A program made the position numbers and the translations under genes. From Pleurocapsa sp. PCC 7327 (GTDB lineage: Bacteria; Cyanobacteriota; Cyanobacteriia; Cyanobacteriales; Microcystaceae), in the NCBI RefSeq assembly GCF_000317025.1, contig NC_019689.1, forward strand, positions 3,984,024-4,048,023: a DNA stretch of 64,000 nt. Reading direction: 5' to 3'. The notes under the pieces are model-generated. The model had not been told where the DNA came from. It worked only from the letters and a program-made list of their open reading frames with translations, and ran no database searches. Below are positions 9,636 to 19,021 of this stretch, in pieces (positions within the stretch are counted from its first letter, which is position 1; every line of letters begins with the position of its first letter).

Positions 9636-9753
9636 ATACTTATTTCTGTTGTCTTCATGGTAAACCTTATATCTAAGTATAAGGTCAAGGGTTGGCGGCA
9701 ATTTATACCAAGTTATTTAAATTGCAGATTTAGCAGATTGATTCGTGTAATTC
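9636..9753. repeat. Direct repeat copy B containing a MerR-type promoter
   Basis: Second copy of the 8810-8924 segment. It is followed at 9752-9789 by a mutated copy of the segment found at 9078-9114 (CCCAGTTCCGCTTTTTCCCA). The region 9636-9790 thus looks like a duplication of about 8810-9114 with an internal deletion. Confidence 0.8.
9658..9688 (-). promoter_or_regulatory. MerR-type promoter upstream of the merR remnant
   Basis: Minus-strand TTGACC (9688-9683) and TTACCA (9663-9658) are separated by 19 bp with the dyad TTATACTTAGATATAAG. The merR remnant starts 32 bp further on, as expected for autoregulation. Confidence 0.75.
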
Positions 9754-9869
9754 CCAGTTCCGCTTTTTCCCAACATGCGACAGCCCATGAATGAGACGCG
9801 ATCGCTCTCCCTGCTGACAAAATTATCTATAATTCCTGACAGACTAGGAAAGGAGTTCGATCGCATCAA

Positions 9870-10754
9870 TTGAAGATTAGAGAAATAGACATAAATATTC
9901 AAGCTAAGCCTTTTGTTAAATGGGTCGGTGGTAAAACTCAACTACTGAGCGAACTAACAGCAAGAGTTCCTCGCGATTTCTCTCGATATTTTGAACCGTT
10001 TGTTGGTGGCGGGGCATTATTTTTTCATCTTTTGCCAGAGCAGTCTGTTCTCATCGATATCAACGAGGAATTGACCTTAACTTACAGAGTAATTAGAGAT
10101 CGAGTTGAAGAATTGATTGCCGATCTAAAGCAACACATTTACGAAAAAGACTACTATTACCAAATCAGGAATATCGATCGCACTGACGAATATAAGTCTT
10201 GGTCAGCAGTAAAAAGAGCAAGCCGACTGATCTACCTGAATAAAACCTGTTTTAACGGATTATACCGCGTGAACTCTAAAGGTCAATTTAATACGCCTCT
10301 AGGGAAGTATAAAAATCCCAAGATTGTTGACGAGACTAATTTGAGAGCTTGTAGCCAAGCACTTCAAAAAGCTCAGATTATCACTGGTTCATTCCTTGAA
10401 GTTGAAGAAAAAATTACCAGGGACGATTTTGTCTATTTCGATCCTCCCTATGCCCCGCTAAACGAGGGGCTGTCACCTGAATCGCATTCAGGTGCTTGTA
10501 AGCCCCGTGCTACGTCTAACTTTACAGGATACAGTCAGGATGGGTTCGATTTAGTAATGCAGTCGAGCCTGCGAGATTTGTGCGCTCGCCTTGATGCTAA
10601 GGGCGTTCGATTTATGGTTTCTAACTCCAATGCCCCACTGATTCTCGATCTCTACGACCATTATAAAATTGAGTTTGTCTATGCAACCAGAGCGATTAAT
10701 TCTAAAGGTCATCAGCGAGGTAAAATTCCTGAAGTGATAATTACCAACTATTAA
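9870..10754 (+). CDS. DNA adenine methylase (Dam/D12 class)
   Basis: 294 residues, from a TTG at 9870 with AGGAG about 15 bases upstream. The AdoMet-binding motif is KPFVKWVGGKTQLLSEL, followed by YFEPFVGGGALFFHL, and the catalytic motif is YFDPPYAPL. Such enzymes methylate the N6 of adenine in a short target, often GATC. Directly after DPPYAPL come about 15-17 extra residues (NEGLSPESHSGACKPRA) before the expected TSNFTGYSQDGFD. This insert is encoded by two palindromes and keeps the frame, but it lies in the loop next to the catalytic site, so activity is uncertain. No cognate restriction enzyme is adjacent. Confidence 0.85.
   Translation: MKIREIDINIQAKPFVKWVGGKTQLLSELTARVPRDFSRYFEPFVGGGALFFHLLPEQSVLIDINEELTLTYRVIRDRVEELIADLKQHIYEKDYYYQIRNIDRTDEYKSWSAVKRASRLIYLNKTCFNGLYRVNSKGQFNTPLGKYKNPKIVDETNLRACSQALQKAQIITGSFLEVEEKITRDDFVYFDPPYAPLNEGLSPESHSGACKPRATSNFTGYSQDGFDLVMQSSLRDLCARLDAKGVRFMVSNSNAPLILDLYDHYKIEFVYATRAINSKGHQRGKIPEVIITNY
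10452..10514. repeat. Palindromic in-frame insertion inside the methylase gene
   Basis: Two stem-forming sequences lie side by side: GCCCCGCTAAACGAGGGGC (10452-10470) and the 9-bp-armed palindrome at 10474-10494 (arms CACCTGAAT and ATTCAGGTG). AGCCCCGTGCTA follows at 10501 and resembles the left edge GCCCCGCTA. Length is close to a multiple of three relative to the expected uninterrupted gene. The style matches the palindrome arrays at 25401, 56684 and 61524. Confidence 0.7.
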
Positions 10755-10799
10755 AGGGAACCATATCATAAGGTAGGGCGATCGCGCTCAAATCGTTTT

Positions 10800-11426
10800 T
10801 TAAACCGACATAATCTGCTCGGGGCAGTCGATTTGCAAATGGCGATCGCCGAAAGGAGCATCGACCAATGCACAATGATGGGGGCGATCGCTATTGGGAT
10901 AGCGATTGGGCTGGAAAAAACGGCAAGTCACGCACATTTTCGCAATGGGAATTTGACCTGCCTCTTGCAGCTTGCGAATCATTTTAATCAGTCCCCGCAA
11001 GAAAACTGTTTGCTCCAATTCAGATAGTTCTCCCACAGCATCTAGTAACAAGTCAGACCAACAAGCAGTTTGAACGGCTAGCTGCTGTCCTTTCGGAGTC
11101 AGGGTAATCGCGATCGCCCGTTTATCTTCTGGCGATGGGGTTTTTTGCACCAAGCCTTTTTCTACTAATACCCGTACCGCATCACTAGCAGTCGCTGGCG
11201 TTACGGCTAAACCTTCTGCTACGGCAGACAAACCCATTCCTCCAGCTCCTTTGGCTTGTAACAACGAGAGAATTTGAACTTGAGTTGGGGAGAGTCCATA
11301 CCGTCCGGCATCTTGCCAAGATTGACTTTTGAGGGCAAGACTCACTTTAGATAGCCCGACTAGAATACGTTGTTCCGCAGAGTCGTGACAAAAGTCAGAA
11401 GGGTTGCCAGATTCATTTGTACTCAT
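10800..11426 (-). CDS. MarR-family regulator with C-terminal cysteine cluster
   Basis: 208 residues. The winged-helix DNA-binding part (about 30-145) includes LSPTQVQILSLLQ, the recognition helix TPATASDAVRVLVEKGLV and the wing SPEDKRAIAITLTPKG. The C-terminal 45 residues contain CVTCRFFQ, HHCALV and QIDCPE, four Cys with His in a pattern that could bind a metal or an iron-sulfur cluster. That would make it a redox, NO or metal sensor. Downstream on the same strand, in order of transcription, come off-target intergenic DNA and the dam gene on the other strand; upstream genes on the same strand are an HPP-family stub, a globin and a thioredoxin, which suggests a nitrosative or oxidative stress group. 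Confidence 0.85.
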   Translation of the reverse strand: MSTNESGNPSDFCHDSAEQRILVGLSKVSLALKSQSWQDAGRYGLSPTQVQILSLLQAKGAGGMGLSAVAEGLAVTPATASDAVRVLVEKGLVQKTPSPEDKRAIAITLTPKGQQLAVQTACWSDLLLDAVGELSELEQTVFLRGLIKMIRKLQEAGQIPIAKMCVTCRFFQPNRYPNSDRPHHCALVDAPFGDRHLQIDCPEQIMSV

Positions 11427-11449
11427 AGGGGTTGGCAGTCATGAACTAT

Positions 11450-11800
11450 TCATAACCAATGTCTGGGATAGCTTCTACCAGGTGCTGTGTTATTGAATAC
11501 AAAAGTCCACAAGACCATAATAACGGAGCCAACAAACACGGGAATAAACAAAAAACTCCAAGATGCATTGCTCATTACACCCACCAAAGTAACCGCGCCA
11601 CCTGGTGGGTGAAGGGTTCTCGTTAGTTTCATCAGCTTGATAGCCGTTGCCACGGCTAAACCCATAATCCAAGGCTCCGAACCACAATTTTGGACTAACA
11701 CGATACTCACCAACGCTCCCAGACAATTCCCGCCAATCACGTTACGGGGTTGAGCTAGAGGACTTTCAGATATGCCATATACTAGAACTTCTGAAAAACT
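11450..11800 (-). pseudogene. 5'-truncated HPP-family membrane protein
   Basis: The readable C-terminal part is EVLVYGISESPLAQPRN, then VIGGN, SEPWIMGLAVATAIKLM, the signature TRTLHPPGGAVTLVGVM and a last helix ending GRSYPRHWL. HPP-family proteins of cyanobacteria are about 180-200 residues with several helices, and some act in chloroplast/cyanobacterial nitrite transport. Here the N-terminal helices upstream of LVYGISESPLAQ are not found in any frame, so roughly the first half is deleted. A GTG at 11740 could start a 96-residue product, but it would lack the family's full membrane domain. Confidence 0.75.
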
Positions 11801-11963
11801 TATTCTTCCTTTTGCTCGAAGGAGTTGAGGTTTGGTGGGGGATCGGGCTTGGTTGCTGACTGAGTGAAGAAAATTTTGATGGCAGACTTTTCAAGTGCTG
11901 CCGTAACACAGATAAAAAATTAATTTCCATTGTTTTCGAGCAGGCAGAAGCTCTAAATCTTAA

Positions 11964-12401
11964 TTATGTCTCCACTGGTTTTAGGATCTCAGATGGATAA
12001 TCTGCACCCTCCAACATTAGTTGGGTTACACTCCCGTAGGCATCAATCCAAGCTTGCTTCAGTTCAGGTGTCCAGTCACTCCCCAACAACGCCTCAAATG
12101 TTTTTAGCAAAGCACCACCTACCATTGGATAGTGCTGCGGTAGCACGCCATATTGTACGTGACGAGTTCCTAATCCTTTCAAAGCATTCTCTAATACCTC
12201 TGGTTTGCGCAAAGCATCAACTACTAATACCAGAGAGGCAAAGAGTTTTTTGCCTTGTTCTTCCATGTGAGTATTAGCAAATAGGGGTTTAACGATTGGG
12301 TAGTCGGAGAATAGGTTGGCATAAAACTGAGTTGTGAACTCTGCTTCCCTTTGTTTGACTGACTCGAAACTTTGCTCTAGCAGATCGATTTTTAAAGACA
12401 T
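11964..12401 (-). CDS. Single-domain bacterial globin
   Basis: 145 residues from the ATG at 12401 (MSLKIDLLEQSFESVKQRE). The helical pattern is that of flavohaemoglobin-type globins: FYANLFSDYPIVKPLF holds the CD-corner Phe, and LGTRHVQYGVLPQHYPMVGG holds the probable proximal His. There is no reductase domain, as in single-domain globins that bind O2 or detoxify NO with an external reductase. It lies 36 bp downstream of a small thioredoxin-like gene on the same strand, so the two are probably co-transcribed. Confidence 0.9.
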   Translation of the reverse strand: MSLKIDLLEQSFESVKQREAEFTTQFYANLFSDYPIVKPLFANTHMEEQGKKLFASLVLVVDALRKPEVLENALKGLGTRHVQYGVLPQHYPMVGGALLKTFEALLGSDWTPELKQAWIDAYGSVTQLMLEGADYPSEILKPVET

Positions 12402-12437
12402 AGGTTGCAATTAGAGAAGTAGTAGTTGGTATCTTAT

Positions 12438-12677
12438 CTATAAAGCTTTGACATCCTCCAAGGATGCACCAAAGTTGATGTGAAAGGGCTTGCCCTCAAT
12501 TACTAATGCGGGAACAGACTTGACCTCTTGAGCTTCGGCTTCAGGTACTCGAGACTTATCCACGCCCAGATGAACCACTTCAACTTGATATTGAGTCGGA
12601 TCGAGCGCACGCACAAATTCGTTTTCCGCAGCAGCGCAAACGGCGCAGCCAGCATGGTAGAAAACTGCTTTTTTCAT
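12438..12677 (-). CDS. Small thioredoxin-like protein
   Basis: 79 residues: MKKAVFYHAGCAVCAAAENE begins with a beta strand and a CxxC motif (CAVC), followed by a helix, a second strand VEVVHLGVD and the cis-Pro region VKSVPALVIEG. This is a minimal thioredoxin or glutaredoxin fold, likely cytosolic. Gene order with the downstream globin suggests a redox partner role under nitrosative or oxidative stress, which is inference. The reading frame is intact. Confidence 0.8.
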   Translation of the reverse strand: MKKAVFYHAGCAVCAAAENEFVRALDPTQYQVEVVHLGVDKSRVPEAEAQEVKSVPALVIEGKPFHINFGASLEDVKAL

Positions 12678-12832
12678 ACATCCTTTGGGATAATAGTTAG
12701 GACTCCTAAATATTATTCAGATTGTTGCTACTGTGTCAAGAAGTCACTGGCTTGTTTGACAACGCCTTCTTTTCCATTAAGTTTAAGTAATGAAAAATAT
12801 TAGCTCAAAAGCTTAAAATGCGACCCGTGTTA

Positions 12833-12868
12833 AAAAACGGTAAGAGAAATTCAACTCCTACCGTTTTT
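12833..12868 (-). terminator. Intrinsic terminator of clpC
   Basis: AAAAACGGTAAGAG and CTCCTACCGTTTTT form a 14-bp stem with one wobble pair around an 8-nt loop, flanked by A on one side and T on the other. It is 48 bp past the clpC stop and could work in both directions. Confidence 0.8.
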
Positions 12869-12916
12869 AAATTAACTATTAAGGTTAGGCTTGTAGCTAA
12901 AAGCGCGATCGCAACC

Positions 12917-15382
12917 TCAATCAGTTGCTTGAGCTAAAAGCTGCTGCCTTTCGCCAAGAACGATCTTCACCTTGCCTTCCTCGTCGATATCGGCGACAGC
13001 TGTATCTCCTTCCTGGATGCGACCGGAAAGGATTTCTTCAGCCAGCACGTCTTCTAACAGACGCATAATAGCTCGACGTAAGGGTCTTGCCCCATAAGCG
13101 GGGTTGTAACCTTCTTCGACCAGACGTTCTTTGAACTTCTCGGTCACTTCTAGGTTGATATTTTGTTCCGTCAGTCGTGCAAAGACCTGCTTGAGGAGGA
13201 TATCGGCGATTTGCTTGACCTCTTCCTTGGTCAGTTGACGGAAGACGATGATTTCGTCGATCCGGTTGAGGAATTCAGGACGGAAGTACTGTTTGAGTTC
13301 CTCGTTAACTAAGGAGCGAATCCGATTGTACTGGGCTTCGGCTTGGTCTACTTCAAACTCGAATCCCAAGCGATCGCCGCCTTTTTCAATCACCTTCGAG
13401 CCGATGTTCGAGGTCATGATTAGCAGCGTATTCTTGAAGTCTACCGTCCGACCCTTGGCATCGGTCAAGCGACCGTCTTCGAGAATTTGCAGCAACATGT
13501 TGAAGACATCGGGATGCGCCTTTTCGATTTCGTCGAAGAGGACGACAGTATAAGGACGGCGACGCACAGCTTCGGTAAGCTGACCGCCTTCGTTATACCC
13601 GACATATCCCGGCGGCGAACCGATCAGCTTGGATACGGTATGGCGTTCCATGTACTCCGACATATCCAAACGGATCATTGCCTCTTCAGAACCGAAGAAG
13701 TAGGCAGCCAACGCCTTGGTCAGTTCTGTCTTACCGACTCCCGTGGGACCGGAGAAGATGAAGCTAGCAATGGGTCGGTTGGGGTTCTTCAGACCGACTC
13801 TGGCGCGACGAATAGCGCGAGAAACGGCTTTGACGGCATCTTCTTGACCGATGAGACGCTGGTGCAAGGTATCTTCCATGTGCAGTAGCTTCTCGGATTC
13901 GGTTTCCGTGAGCTTGTTAACCGGAACGCCAGTCCAAGAGGCGACGATGTTGGCGATTTCTTCTGCGGTGACGACGGGTTCGTCTCCTTCGCCTTCGTTC
14001 TTCTTAGAAGAGGCGATCGCCCGAATTTGTGACTTGATTTCCATTTCGCGATCGCGCAGCTCTCCCGCGCGATCGAAGTCCTGCGCCCTTACTGCATCGT
14101 CTTTTTGCTTGAGGATCTGACGCAGTTCTTTATCGAGTTCCTTAGCGGCTGGCGGCAGTTGCGAGTTGATCAAGCGCACGCGCGATCCGGCTTCGTCGAT
14201 AAGGTCGATCGCTTTATCTGGCAGATAGCGATCGCTGATGTAGCGATCCGAAAGCTTGGCTGCTGCCTCTAAAGCCTCGTCCAAAATCTTCAGCTTGTGG
14301 TGTTGTTCGTAGCGTTCTCTTAAGCCGTAGAGGATTTCGATCGTCTCTTCTACGGTAGGTTCGCCCACCATCACTGGTTGAAAGCGACGCTCTAGTGCTG
14401 CATCGCGTTCGATGTGCTTGCGGTACTCGTCGAGGGTAGTCGCGCCGATGCACTGCAATTCTCCTCTTGCCAAGGCGGGTTTGAGGATATTTGCCGCATC
14501 GATCGCGCCTTCGGCTGCACCCGCACCGATGAGGGTATGAACTTCGTCAATTACCAGAATCACGTTTCCGGCTTGACGGATTTCGTCCATAATTTTCTTG
14601 AGGCGTTCTTCAAATTCCCCGCGATACTTGGTTCCGGCGACCAGCAAGCCGATATCGAGCGTGACGACTCGCTTTTCTTCCAAGATATCGGGAACATCCT
14701 TGTTGGCGATGCGCTGTGCCAGACCTTCTGCGATCGCGGTCTTTCCCACCCCCGGTTCGCCAATGAGAACGGGATTGTTTTTGGTACGGCGACCTAAAAT
14801 CTGAATGACGCGCTCGATTTCTTTTTGCCGTCCTACAACGGGATCTAGCTTACCCTCGCTTGCCATTTGAGTGAGGTTAGAGCCAAATTCGTCCAAGGTT
14901 GGCGTTTTCGTGCGTCCTTGAGCGCCCGGTGTCGTCGAAACCTCAGCCGTTTCGCCCAGCATCCGAATCACCTGAGTCCGAACTTTGGCGAGGTCAACTC
15001 CTAGATTTTCCAAAACTCTAGCGGCAACCCCTTCTCCTTCCCGAATCAAGCCGAGAAGTAAGTGTTCTGTGCCGATGTAGTTGTGACCGAGTTGACGAGC
15101 TTCTTCGAGGGAAAGTTCGAGAACTCTCTTGGCTCTTGGGGTGAAAGGAATTTCCACCGCCACGAAACCGGACCCGCGACCAATGATCTTTTCGACTTCA
15201 ATCCGGGCATCTTTGAGATTGACCCCCATGGATTTTAGAACCTTGGCGGCAACGCCAGTCCCTTCGCCAATTAACCCAAGAAGTATTTGCTCCGTGCCTA
15301 CGAAATTATGTCCCAAGCGACGAGCTTCCTCTTGGGCGAGCATGATCACCTTTATAGCTTTTTCTGTGAAGCGTTCAAACAT
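12917..15382 (-). CDS. clpC: ATP-dependent Clp protease ATPase subunit ClpC
   Basis: 821 residues, normal for cyanobacterial and chloroplast ClpC. Domains in order: double Clp N-repeat (about 1-145), first AAA+ module with Walker A GEPGVGKT and Walker [12 protein letters not shown], a middle UVR-like stretch ([20 protein letters not shown]), and second AAA+ module with [15 protein letters not shown]. The C-terminal part has [20 protein letters not shown]. It unfolds substrates for the ClpP/ClpR protease and is essential in cyanobacteria. It stands alone, with its own terminator, and is well conserved without any odd substitution that I can see. Confidence 0.98.
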   Translation of the reverse strand: MFERFTEKAIKVIMLAQEEARRLGHNFVGTEQILLGLIGEGTGVAAKVLKSMGVNLKDARIEVEKIIGRGSGFVAVEIPFTPRAKRVLELSLEEARQLGHNYIGTEHLLLGLIREGEGVAARVLENLGVDLAKVRTQVIRMLGETAEVSTTPGAQGRTKTPTLDEFGSNLTQMASEGKLDPVVGRQKEIERVIQILGRRTKNNPVLIGEPGVGKTAIAEGLAQRIANKDVPDILEEKRVVTLDIGLLVAGTKYRGEFEERLKKIMDEIRQAGNVILVIDEVHTLIGAGAAEGAIDAANILKPALARGELQCIGATTLDEYRKHIERDAALERRFQPVMVGEPTVEETIEILYGLRERYEQHHKLKILDEALEAAAKLSDRYISDRYLPDKAIDLIDEAGSRVRLINSQLPPAAKELDKELRQILKQKDDAVRAQDFDRAGELRDREMEIKSQIRAIASSKKNEGEGDEPVVTAEEIANIVASWTGVPVNKLTETESEKLLHMEDTLHQRLIGQEDAVKAVSRAIRRARVGLKNPNRPIASFIFSGPTGVGKTELTKALAAYFFGSEEAMIRLDMSEYMERHTVSKLIGSPPGYVGYNEGGQLTEAVRRRPYTVVLFDEIEKAHPDVFNMLLQILEDGRLTDAKGRTVDFKNTLLIMTSNIGSKVIEKGGDRLGFEFEVDQAEAQYNRIRSLVNEELKQYFRPEFLNRIDEIIVFRQLTKEEVKQIADILLKQVFARLTEQNINLEVTEKFKERLVEEGYNPAYGARPLRRAIMRLLEDVLAEEILSGRIQEGDTAVADIDEEGKVKIVLGERQQLLAQATD

Positions 15383-15542
15383 AACCTATATCCATCACCT
15401 GCTGCTTGCCCGTGTAAGCTGATTTTAGCAAAAGTCTTTTGAAAAATCTGTTTGTTTATTATTTATCGGCGAACTCTCGTTAATAAATCGTTCTCCGCGA
15501 ACAGTTAGTTTTTAGTTATTTCTCTTAGTTTCTCCGTTGTCT

Positions 15543-16196
15543 TTACGTTTCCTCCTTAAGTGTCCAGTGGTTTTGAGCGAGGCGAGTGCTAATTCGTTCG
15601 TGCCATATTTCTAGTTCTTTAGAGAATTCTGGTCGGTGCAAATCGCCTCGCCAGAGAATTAGAGCATCTTCCCCTGTTTTTTGATAGTAATTTTTGCGTC
15701 GTCCCGCTACTTTAAAACCAAATTTTTTGTAAAGAAATATGGCTACTTGATTGGATACTCTAACTTCTAATGTAGCGCGTTCCAGTTTGCGCTTGCATGC
15801 GTCTTTTAGCAAAGCGTACAGAAGTAGTTGTCCCAGTCCTTGTCCTTGATAGTCTGGATGAATCATCAACAGGGTAATGTGAGCTTCTTCTAAAATTGCC
15901 CAAAAGCAACCGAATCCGATTATTGATTCCTCAGAGGCGATTGTAGATACAGAGGAAGAGGAGGATGAAGAGACAGGAAGACAGGGAGATGAGGATGCTA
16001 AGGTATGGGATGATAAAAGAGCCTTATCTGCTTGTCTTGCGCGATCTAGGACTGATAAGGCTATTAGGCTGCTATTAGGACTGGCTAATTCTCGCTGATA
16101 TCCTTCTAACGTCCACAGTCCGCCCAAACAAAGTTTATCCAGTTCGAGTACCTGTATGAGCTGTTCGGTTTGAGGAGGCTTAAGCTTGAGTTCCAT
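15543..16196 (-). CDS. rimI: Ribosomal protein alanine N-acetyltransferase
   Basis: 217 residues with a GNAT fold. The acetyl-CoA-binding motif A is IHPDYQGQGLGQLLLYALL, followed by ERATLEVRVSNQVAIFLYKK and the terminal GFKVAGRRKNYY. RimI acetylates the N-terminus of ribosomal protein S18; family members are usually 150-190 residues. The excess length here is an insert of about 30 residues in the first half (about 15918-16018) that is extremely Ser-rich and low in complexity. It is encoded by a purine/pyrimidine-biased minisatellite-like run. The insert falls before the acetyl-CoA motif, probably in a surface loop. Confidence 0.85.
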   Translation of the reverse strand: MELKLKPPQTEQLIQVLELDKLCLGGLWTLEGYQRELASPNSSLIALSVLDRARQADKALLSSHTLASSSPCLPVSSSSSSSVSTIASEESIIGFGCFWAILEEAHITLLMIHPDYQGQGLGQLLLYALLKDACKRKLERATLEVRVSNQVAIFLYKKFGFKVAGRRKNYYQKTGEDALILWRGDLHRPEFSKELEIWHERISTRLAQNHWTLKEET

Positions 16197-16654
16197 CGAT
16201 AACGCATTTTCCGGTCAATATTCTCAGTACAATTGTACTTTAAAGTTTTTAGAAGAAGTAAGTAAACGAGTCCGATCTACAGCTCTTTTGAGTAATTACA
16301 TGTCTTATAAAAAAACATCGACTATCGAAAAATTACACTATTCTTCGATTGAAATTACGAAATTATATAAATATCATTTTTTATCATTCATTTTTTTATA
16401 ACAAAAATAAAATTTTAAATTCTTAATAAGCTCTCTATAAAAAACCTATTATTGTTAATAAAAAGTAAATTAAAAGATAAATTAAATATAAAAAAATACT
16501 GCGATGAGAATTTTACTAACAGGTTTTAAATCAAAAAATGACGGGAGCGATTCATCAGAGATAGTTATCCCACTCTCCCAAAATTTATATTTTAAGCGAA
16601 CAAGCACGTGGTCACAGCAGAATGACTTTGGAAAGAATGGCAAAAAATTAACAA

Positions 16655-16793
16655 GTTGTCCCAAAAGTATAAAATGTCGTGTCGAGCGTCGCGATCGCGA
16701 AGCGAAACATCTTAGCCTATCACTCCCAACAGATATTCTTCATTACGTTCTCCTGCACTCAGAATGATAAAATCGATTTTTCAGATGTCCTCT
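16655..16793 (-). mobile_element. MITE-like repeat, copy 1
   Basis: Read on the minus strand, this matches the 62269-62461 element block by block: GAGGACATC, GTGCAG, AACGTAA, GAAGAAT, TCTGTTGGGAG, AGATGTTTCGCTTCGCGATC and a terminal TTTTGGGACAAC. The ends are imperfect inverted repeats of the type GTTGTCCCAAAAGT. It has no coding capacity. Confidence 0.7.
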
Positions 16794-17352
16794 AAAATAT
16801 TTTGTAACTTTTGATAGAGCAGGCAATGCTTCAAGAAAAGAAAAAATCTTAGCGGATGGTCTTGTTAATTATTAGAGTACTCGATCGGGGCAAGAAAGCT
16901 TACTTAGTCTCATTATTAATGAGATATAATATCTAGCCAGAATTTCTAATGATTGCGGAACACATTTTTGCCATCAAATCTTTGACCACTGTCTTCGCTA
17001 GGGAAAACGCATAATTCTAATATGAAAGTTGGCTTGATTCACCTTGCAGTTTTATCAGAGCAAGTCATAAAATCTCGGTTGGAACTGCCATTTATACTGA
17101 TAGATATAGTCAAAAAGCTCTTTTACTAATTCTTGGTAGACTGCTCTAAATTTTAGAGATAGTTTGATTGACTTAAAGTTCGGTCGGGATGGAACTATTT
17201 AAGCTGTTTTTCTGTCTCTTACTAAAAGTGGCGATCGCATAAAAATAGAAATTATCTATACGCTCTATCCTTTTTAATTCTTATGATTTTGCCAAGAGAG
17301 GCAAGGTTCAATTGTACACTAAAGAACGGGACACTCTCTGTCTCCCGACTGT

Positions 17353-17388
17353 CGGTCGCGAATTTAGCTGCTCGCCGCTAACCGACCG
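17353..17388. promoter_or_regulatory. Hairpin in the lysA leader
   Basis: CGGTCG (17353-17358) pairs with CGACCG (17383-17388) and an inner TAGC pairs with GCTA. It ends 45 bp before the lysA start. There is no T-run after it on the plus strand, so it is not a standard terminator; a leader or mRNA-stability element is possible. Confidence 0.4.
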
Positions 17389-17433
17389 ATAAAAAATTGC
17401 AATCGAACACTAATCGACTGACAAGATTATCCT

Positions 17434-18873
17434 ATGATATCAACGGATCTCGGAACGCAGAATTCTGGACAACGATACTTGCCACAACCAACGGCAGAAC
17501 TAATATCAAGATCGCCTAATCAAGAATTACTACCTCTCACTGCCAAAGTCAACAGTCGTGACTGTCTAGAAATCGGCGGCTGCGATCTCATTACCTTAGT
17601 AGAGCAATTTGGTTCTCCTTTGTACGTTTTAGATGAATTTACTCTAAGAACCGCTTGCCGTCAGTATCGAGATGCCTTCAAACAGTATTATAGTGGCGAA
17701 TCTCAAGTCATTTATGCATCTAAAGCTTGGAGTTGTCTAGCTGTTTGCAGTATCGTCGCCAGTGAGGGATTGGGATTCGATGTAGTTTCGGGGGGAGAAC
17801 TGTATACAACCCTACAGGCACTCGAACAGATGGGCATAAAAGAGCGTGCTGGAGATAAAATTTACCTGCACGGAAATAATAAGTCGGTTGCCGAACTAGA
17901 GTTTGCAATCGCGACCAACTGCACAATTATTATTGATAACTGGCTGGAATTAGAAACACTGGTCAAATTGGGCGTAAATACCCAAAAACCGATTTGCGTG
18001 ATGCTGCGGCTGACACCCGGAATCGAGTGCCACACCCACGAGTATATTCGTACCGGACACCTAGATAGCAAATTTGGCTTCGATCCCAACCAACTAGAAG
18101 CCGTTTTTACCTATGTGAGCCAGCAACCTAAGCTCGATTGTATCGGCTTACACGCTCATATCGGCTCGCAAATTTTTGAGCGCCAACCCCATCAAGACTT
18201 GGCAGAAGTCTTGGTAGAGTGGTCGAAAAAAGCAAGCGAATATGGCTTGTCCGTCCGAGAATTAAACATTGGCGGAGGATTGGGAATTTGCTACACAGAA
18301 GCAGACGATCCCCCCAGTATCGAGGAATGGGTTAAAGCTGCCGCTCAAGCAGTTGAGAAGGCTTGCAAAGTCCAGCAGTTGCCCTTGCCAAAATTAATTG
18401 CCGAACCGGGACGGTCGCTAATTGGTTCGGCTTGCGTCACGGCTTACACCATTGGCAGCCGCAAGGAAGTTCCCGAAATTCGCACTTATATAGCCGTCGA
18501 TGGCGGCATGTCGGACAATCCGCGTCCGATTACCTATCAGTCGCTCTATCGAACTGTTGTAGCCAATCGGATGTCAGCGCCTTGGGAAGAAACTGTGACT
18601 ATTGCTGGCAAACACTGCGAATCGGGAGATATTCTGATTAAAGATGCTCGACTGCCCAAGACGCGATCGGGAGATATTCTGGTCGTAATGGGCACGGGAG
18701 CGTATAACTATAGTATGGCTTCCAATTATAATCGCTTGCCTCGTCCGGCAGCCGTTTTGGTCAATGAAGGAGAAGCCAATCTAATTCTTGAGCGAGAAAC
18801 TTACGAGGATCTCATTCGACAAGATCGCCTACCAGCCAGATTGGTGGAAGATACTTCGTCCGCGAATTTTTAA
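17434..18873 (+). CDS. lysA: Diaminopimelate decarboxylase
   Basis: 479 residues, catalysing the last step of lysine synthesis (meso-DAP to lysine) with PLP. The PLP lysine lies in VIYASKAWSC. Further family motifs are GLHAHIGSQIFE, ELNIGGGLGICY, AEPGRSLIG and the Cys-containing IAGKHCESGDIL contributed to the partner subunit's active site. The N-terminal 40 residues are an extension common in cyanobacterial LysA. It precedes cdaA and uppS by about 150 bp in the same direction, an arrangement linking lysine, c-di-AMP and cell-wall lipid synthesis. Confidence 0.95.
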   Translation: MISTDLGTQNSGQRYLPQPTAELISRSPNQELLPLTAKVNSRDCLEIGGCDLITLVEQFGSPLYVLDEFTLRTACRQYRDAFKQYYSGESQVIYASKAWSCLAVCSIVASEGLGFDVVSGGELYTTLQALEQMGIKERAGDKIYLHGNNKSVAELEFAIATNCTIIIDNWLELETLVKLGVNTQKPICVMLRLTPGIECHTHEYIRTGHLDSKFGFDPNQLEAVFTYVSQQPKLDCIGLHAHIGSQIFERQPHQDLAEVLVEWSKKASEYGLSVRELNIGGGLGICYTEADDPPSIEEWVKAAAQAVEKACKVQQLPLPKLIAEPGRSLIGSACVTAYTIGSRKEVPEIRTYIAVDGGMSDNPRPITYQSLYRTVVANRMSAPWEETVTIAGKHCESGDILIKDARLPKTRSGDILVVMGTGAYNYSMASNYNRLPRPAAVLVNEGEANLILERETYEDLIRQDRLPARLVEDTSSANF

Positions 18874-19021
18874 GGGGAAAGGATGGCATGCGCTTCCTAG
18901 AAGCATACTTTCAGATCTCCTCGTTGGGAAATATCTCCAGGATCGGGCGATCGATCGCACTCCTCCTACTTCGCCAACCTTTACTAATTCATAATTCATT
19001 CTCTAAAATTCATCATTACCC

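Larger units (their letters stand above)
16197..17433. other. Long AT-rich gap between rimI and lysA
   Basis: 1,237 bp with no gene I can support. It contains a MITE-like repeat (16655-16793), a few single HIP1 octamers and a hairpin close to lysA (17353-17388). The stretch 16800-17330 shows no coding bias, no tRNA-like fold and no recognised RNA motif. Confidence 0.5.

Noticed and set aside
13248-14120. Several plus-strand open frames inside clpC
   Set aside because: They are shadows of the highly conserved, codon-biased clpC on the other strand.
16186-16767. Short open frames in the rimI-lysA gap
   Set aside because: No codon bias, no family resemblance and no ribosome site; one overlaps the MITE-like repeat.
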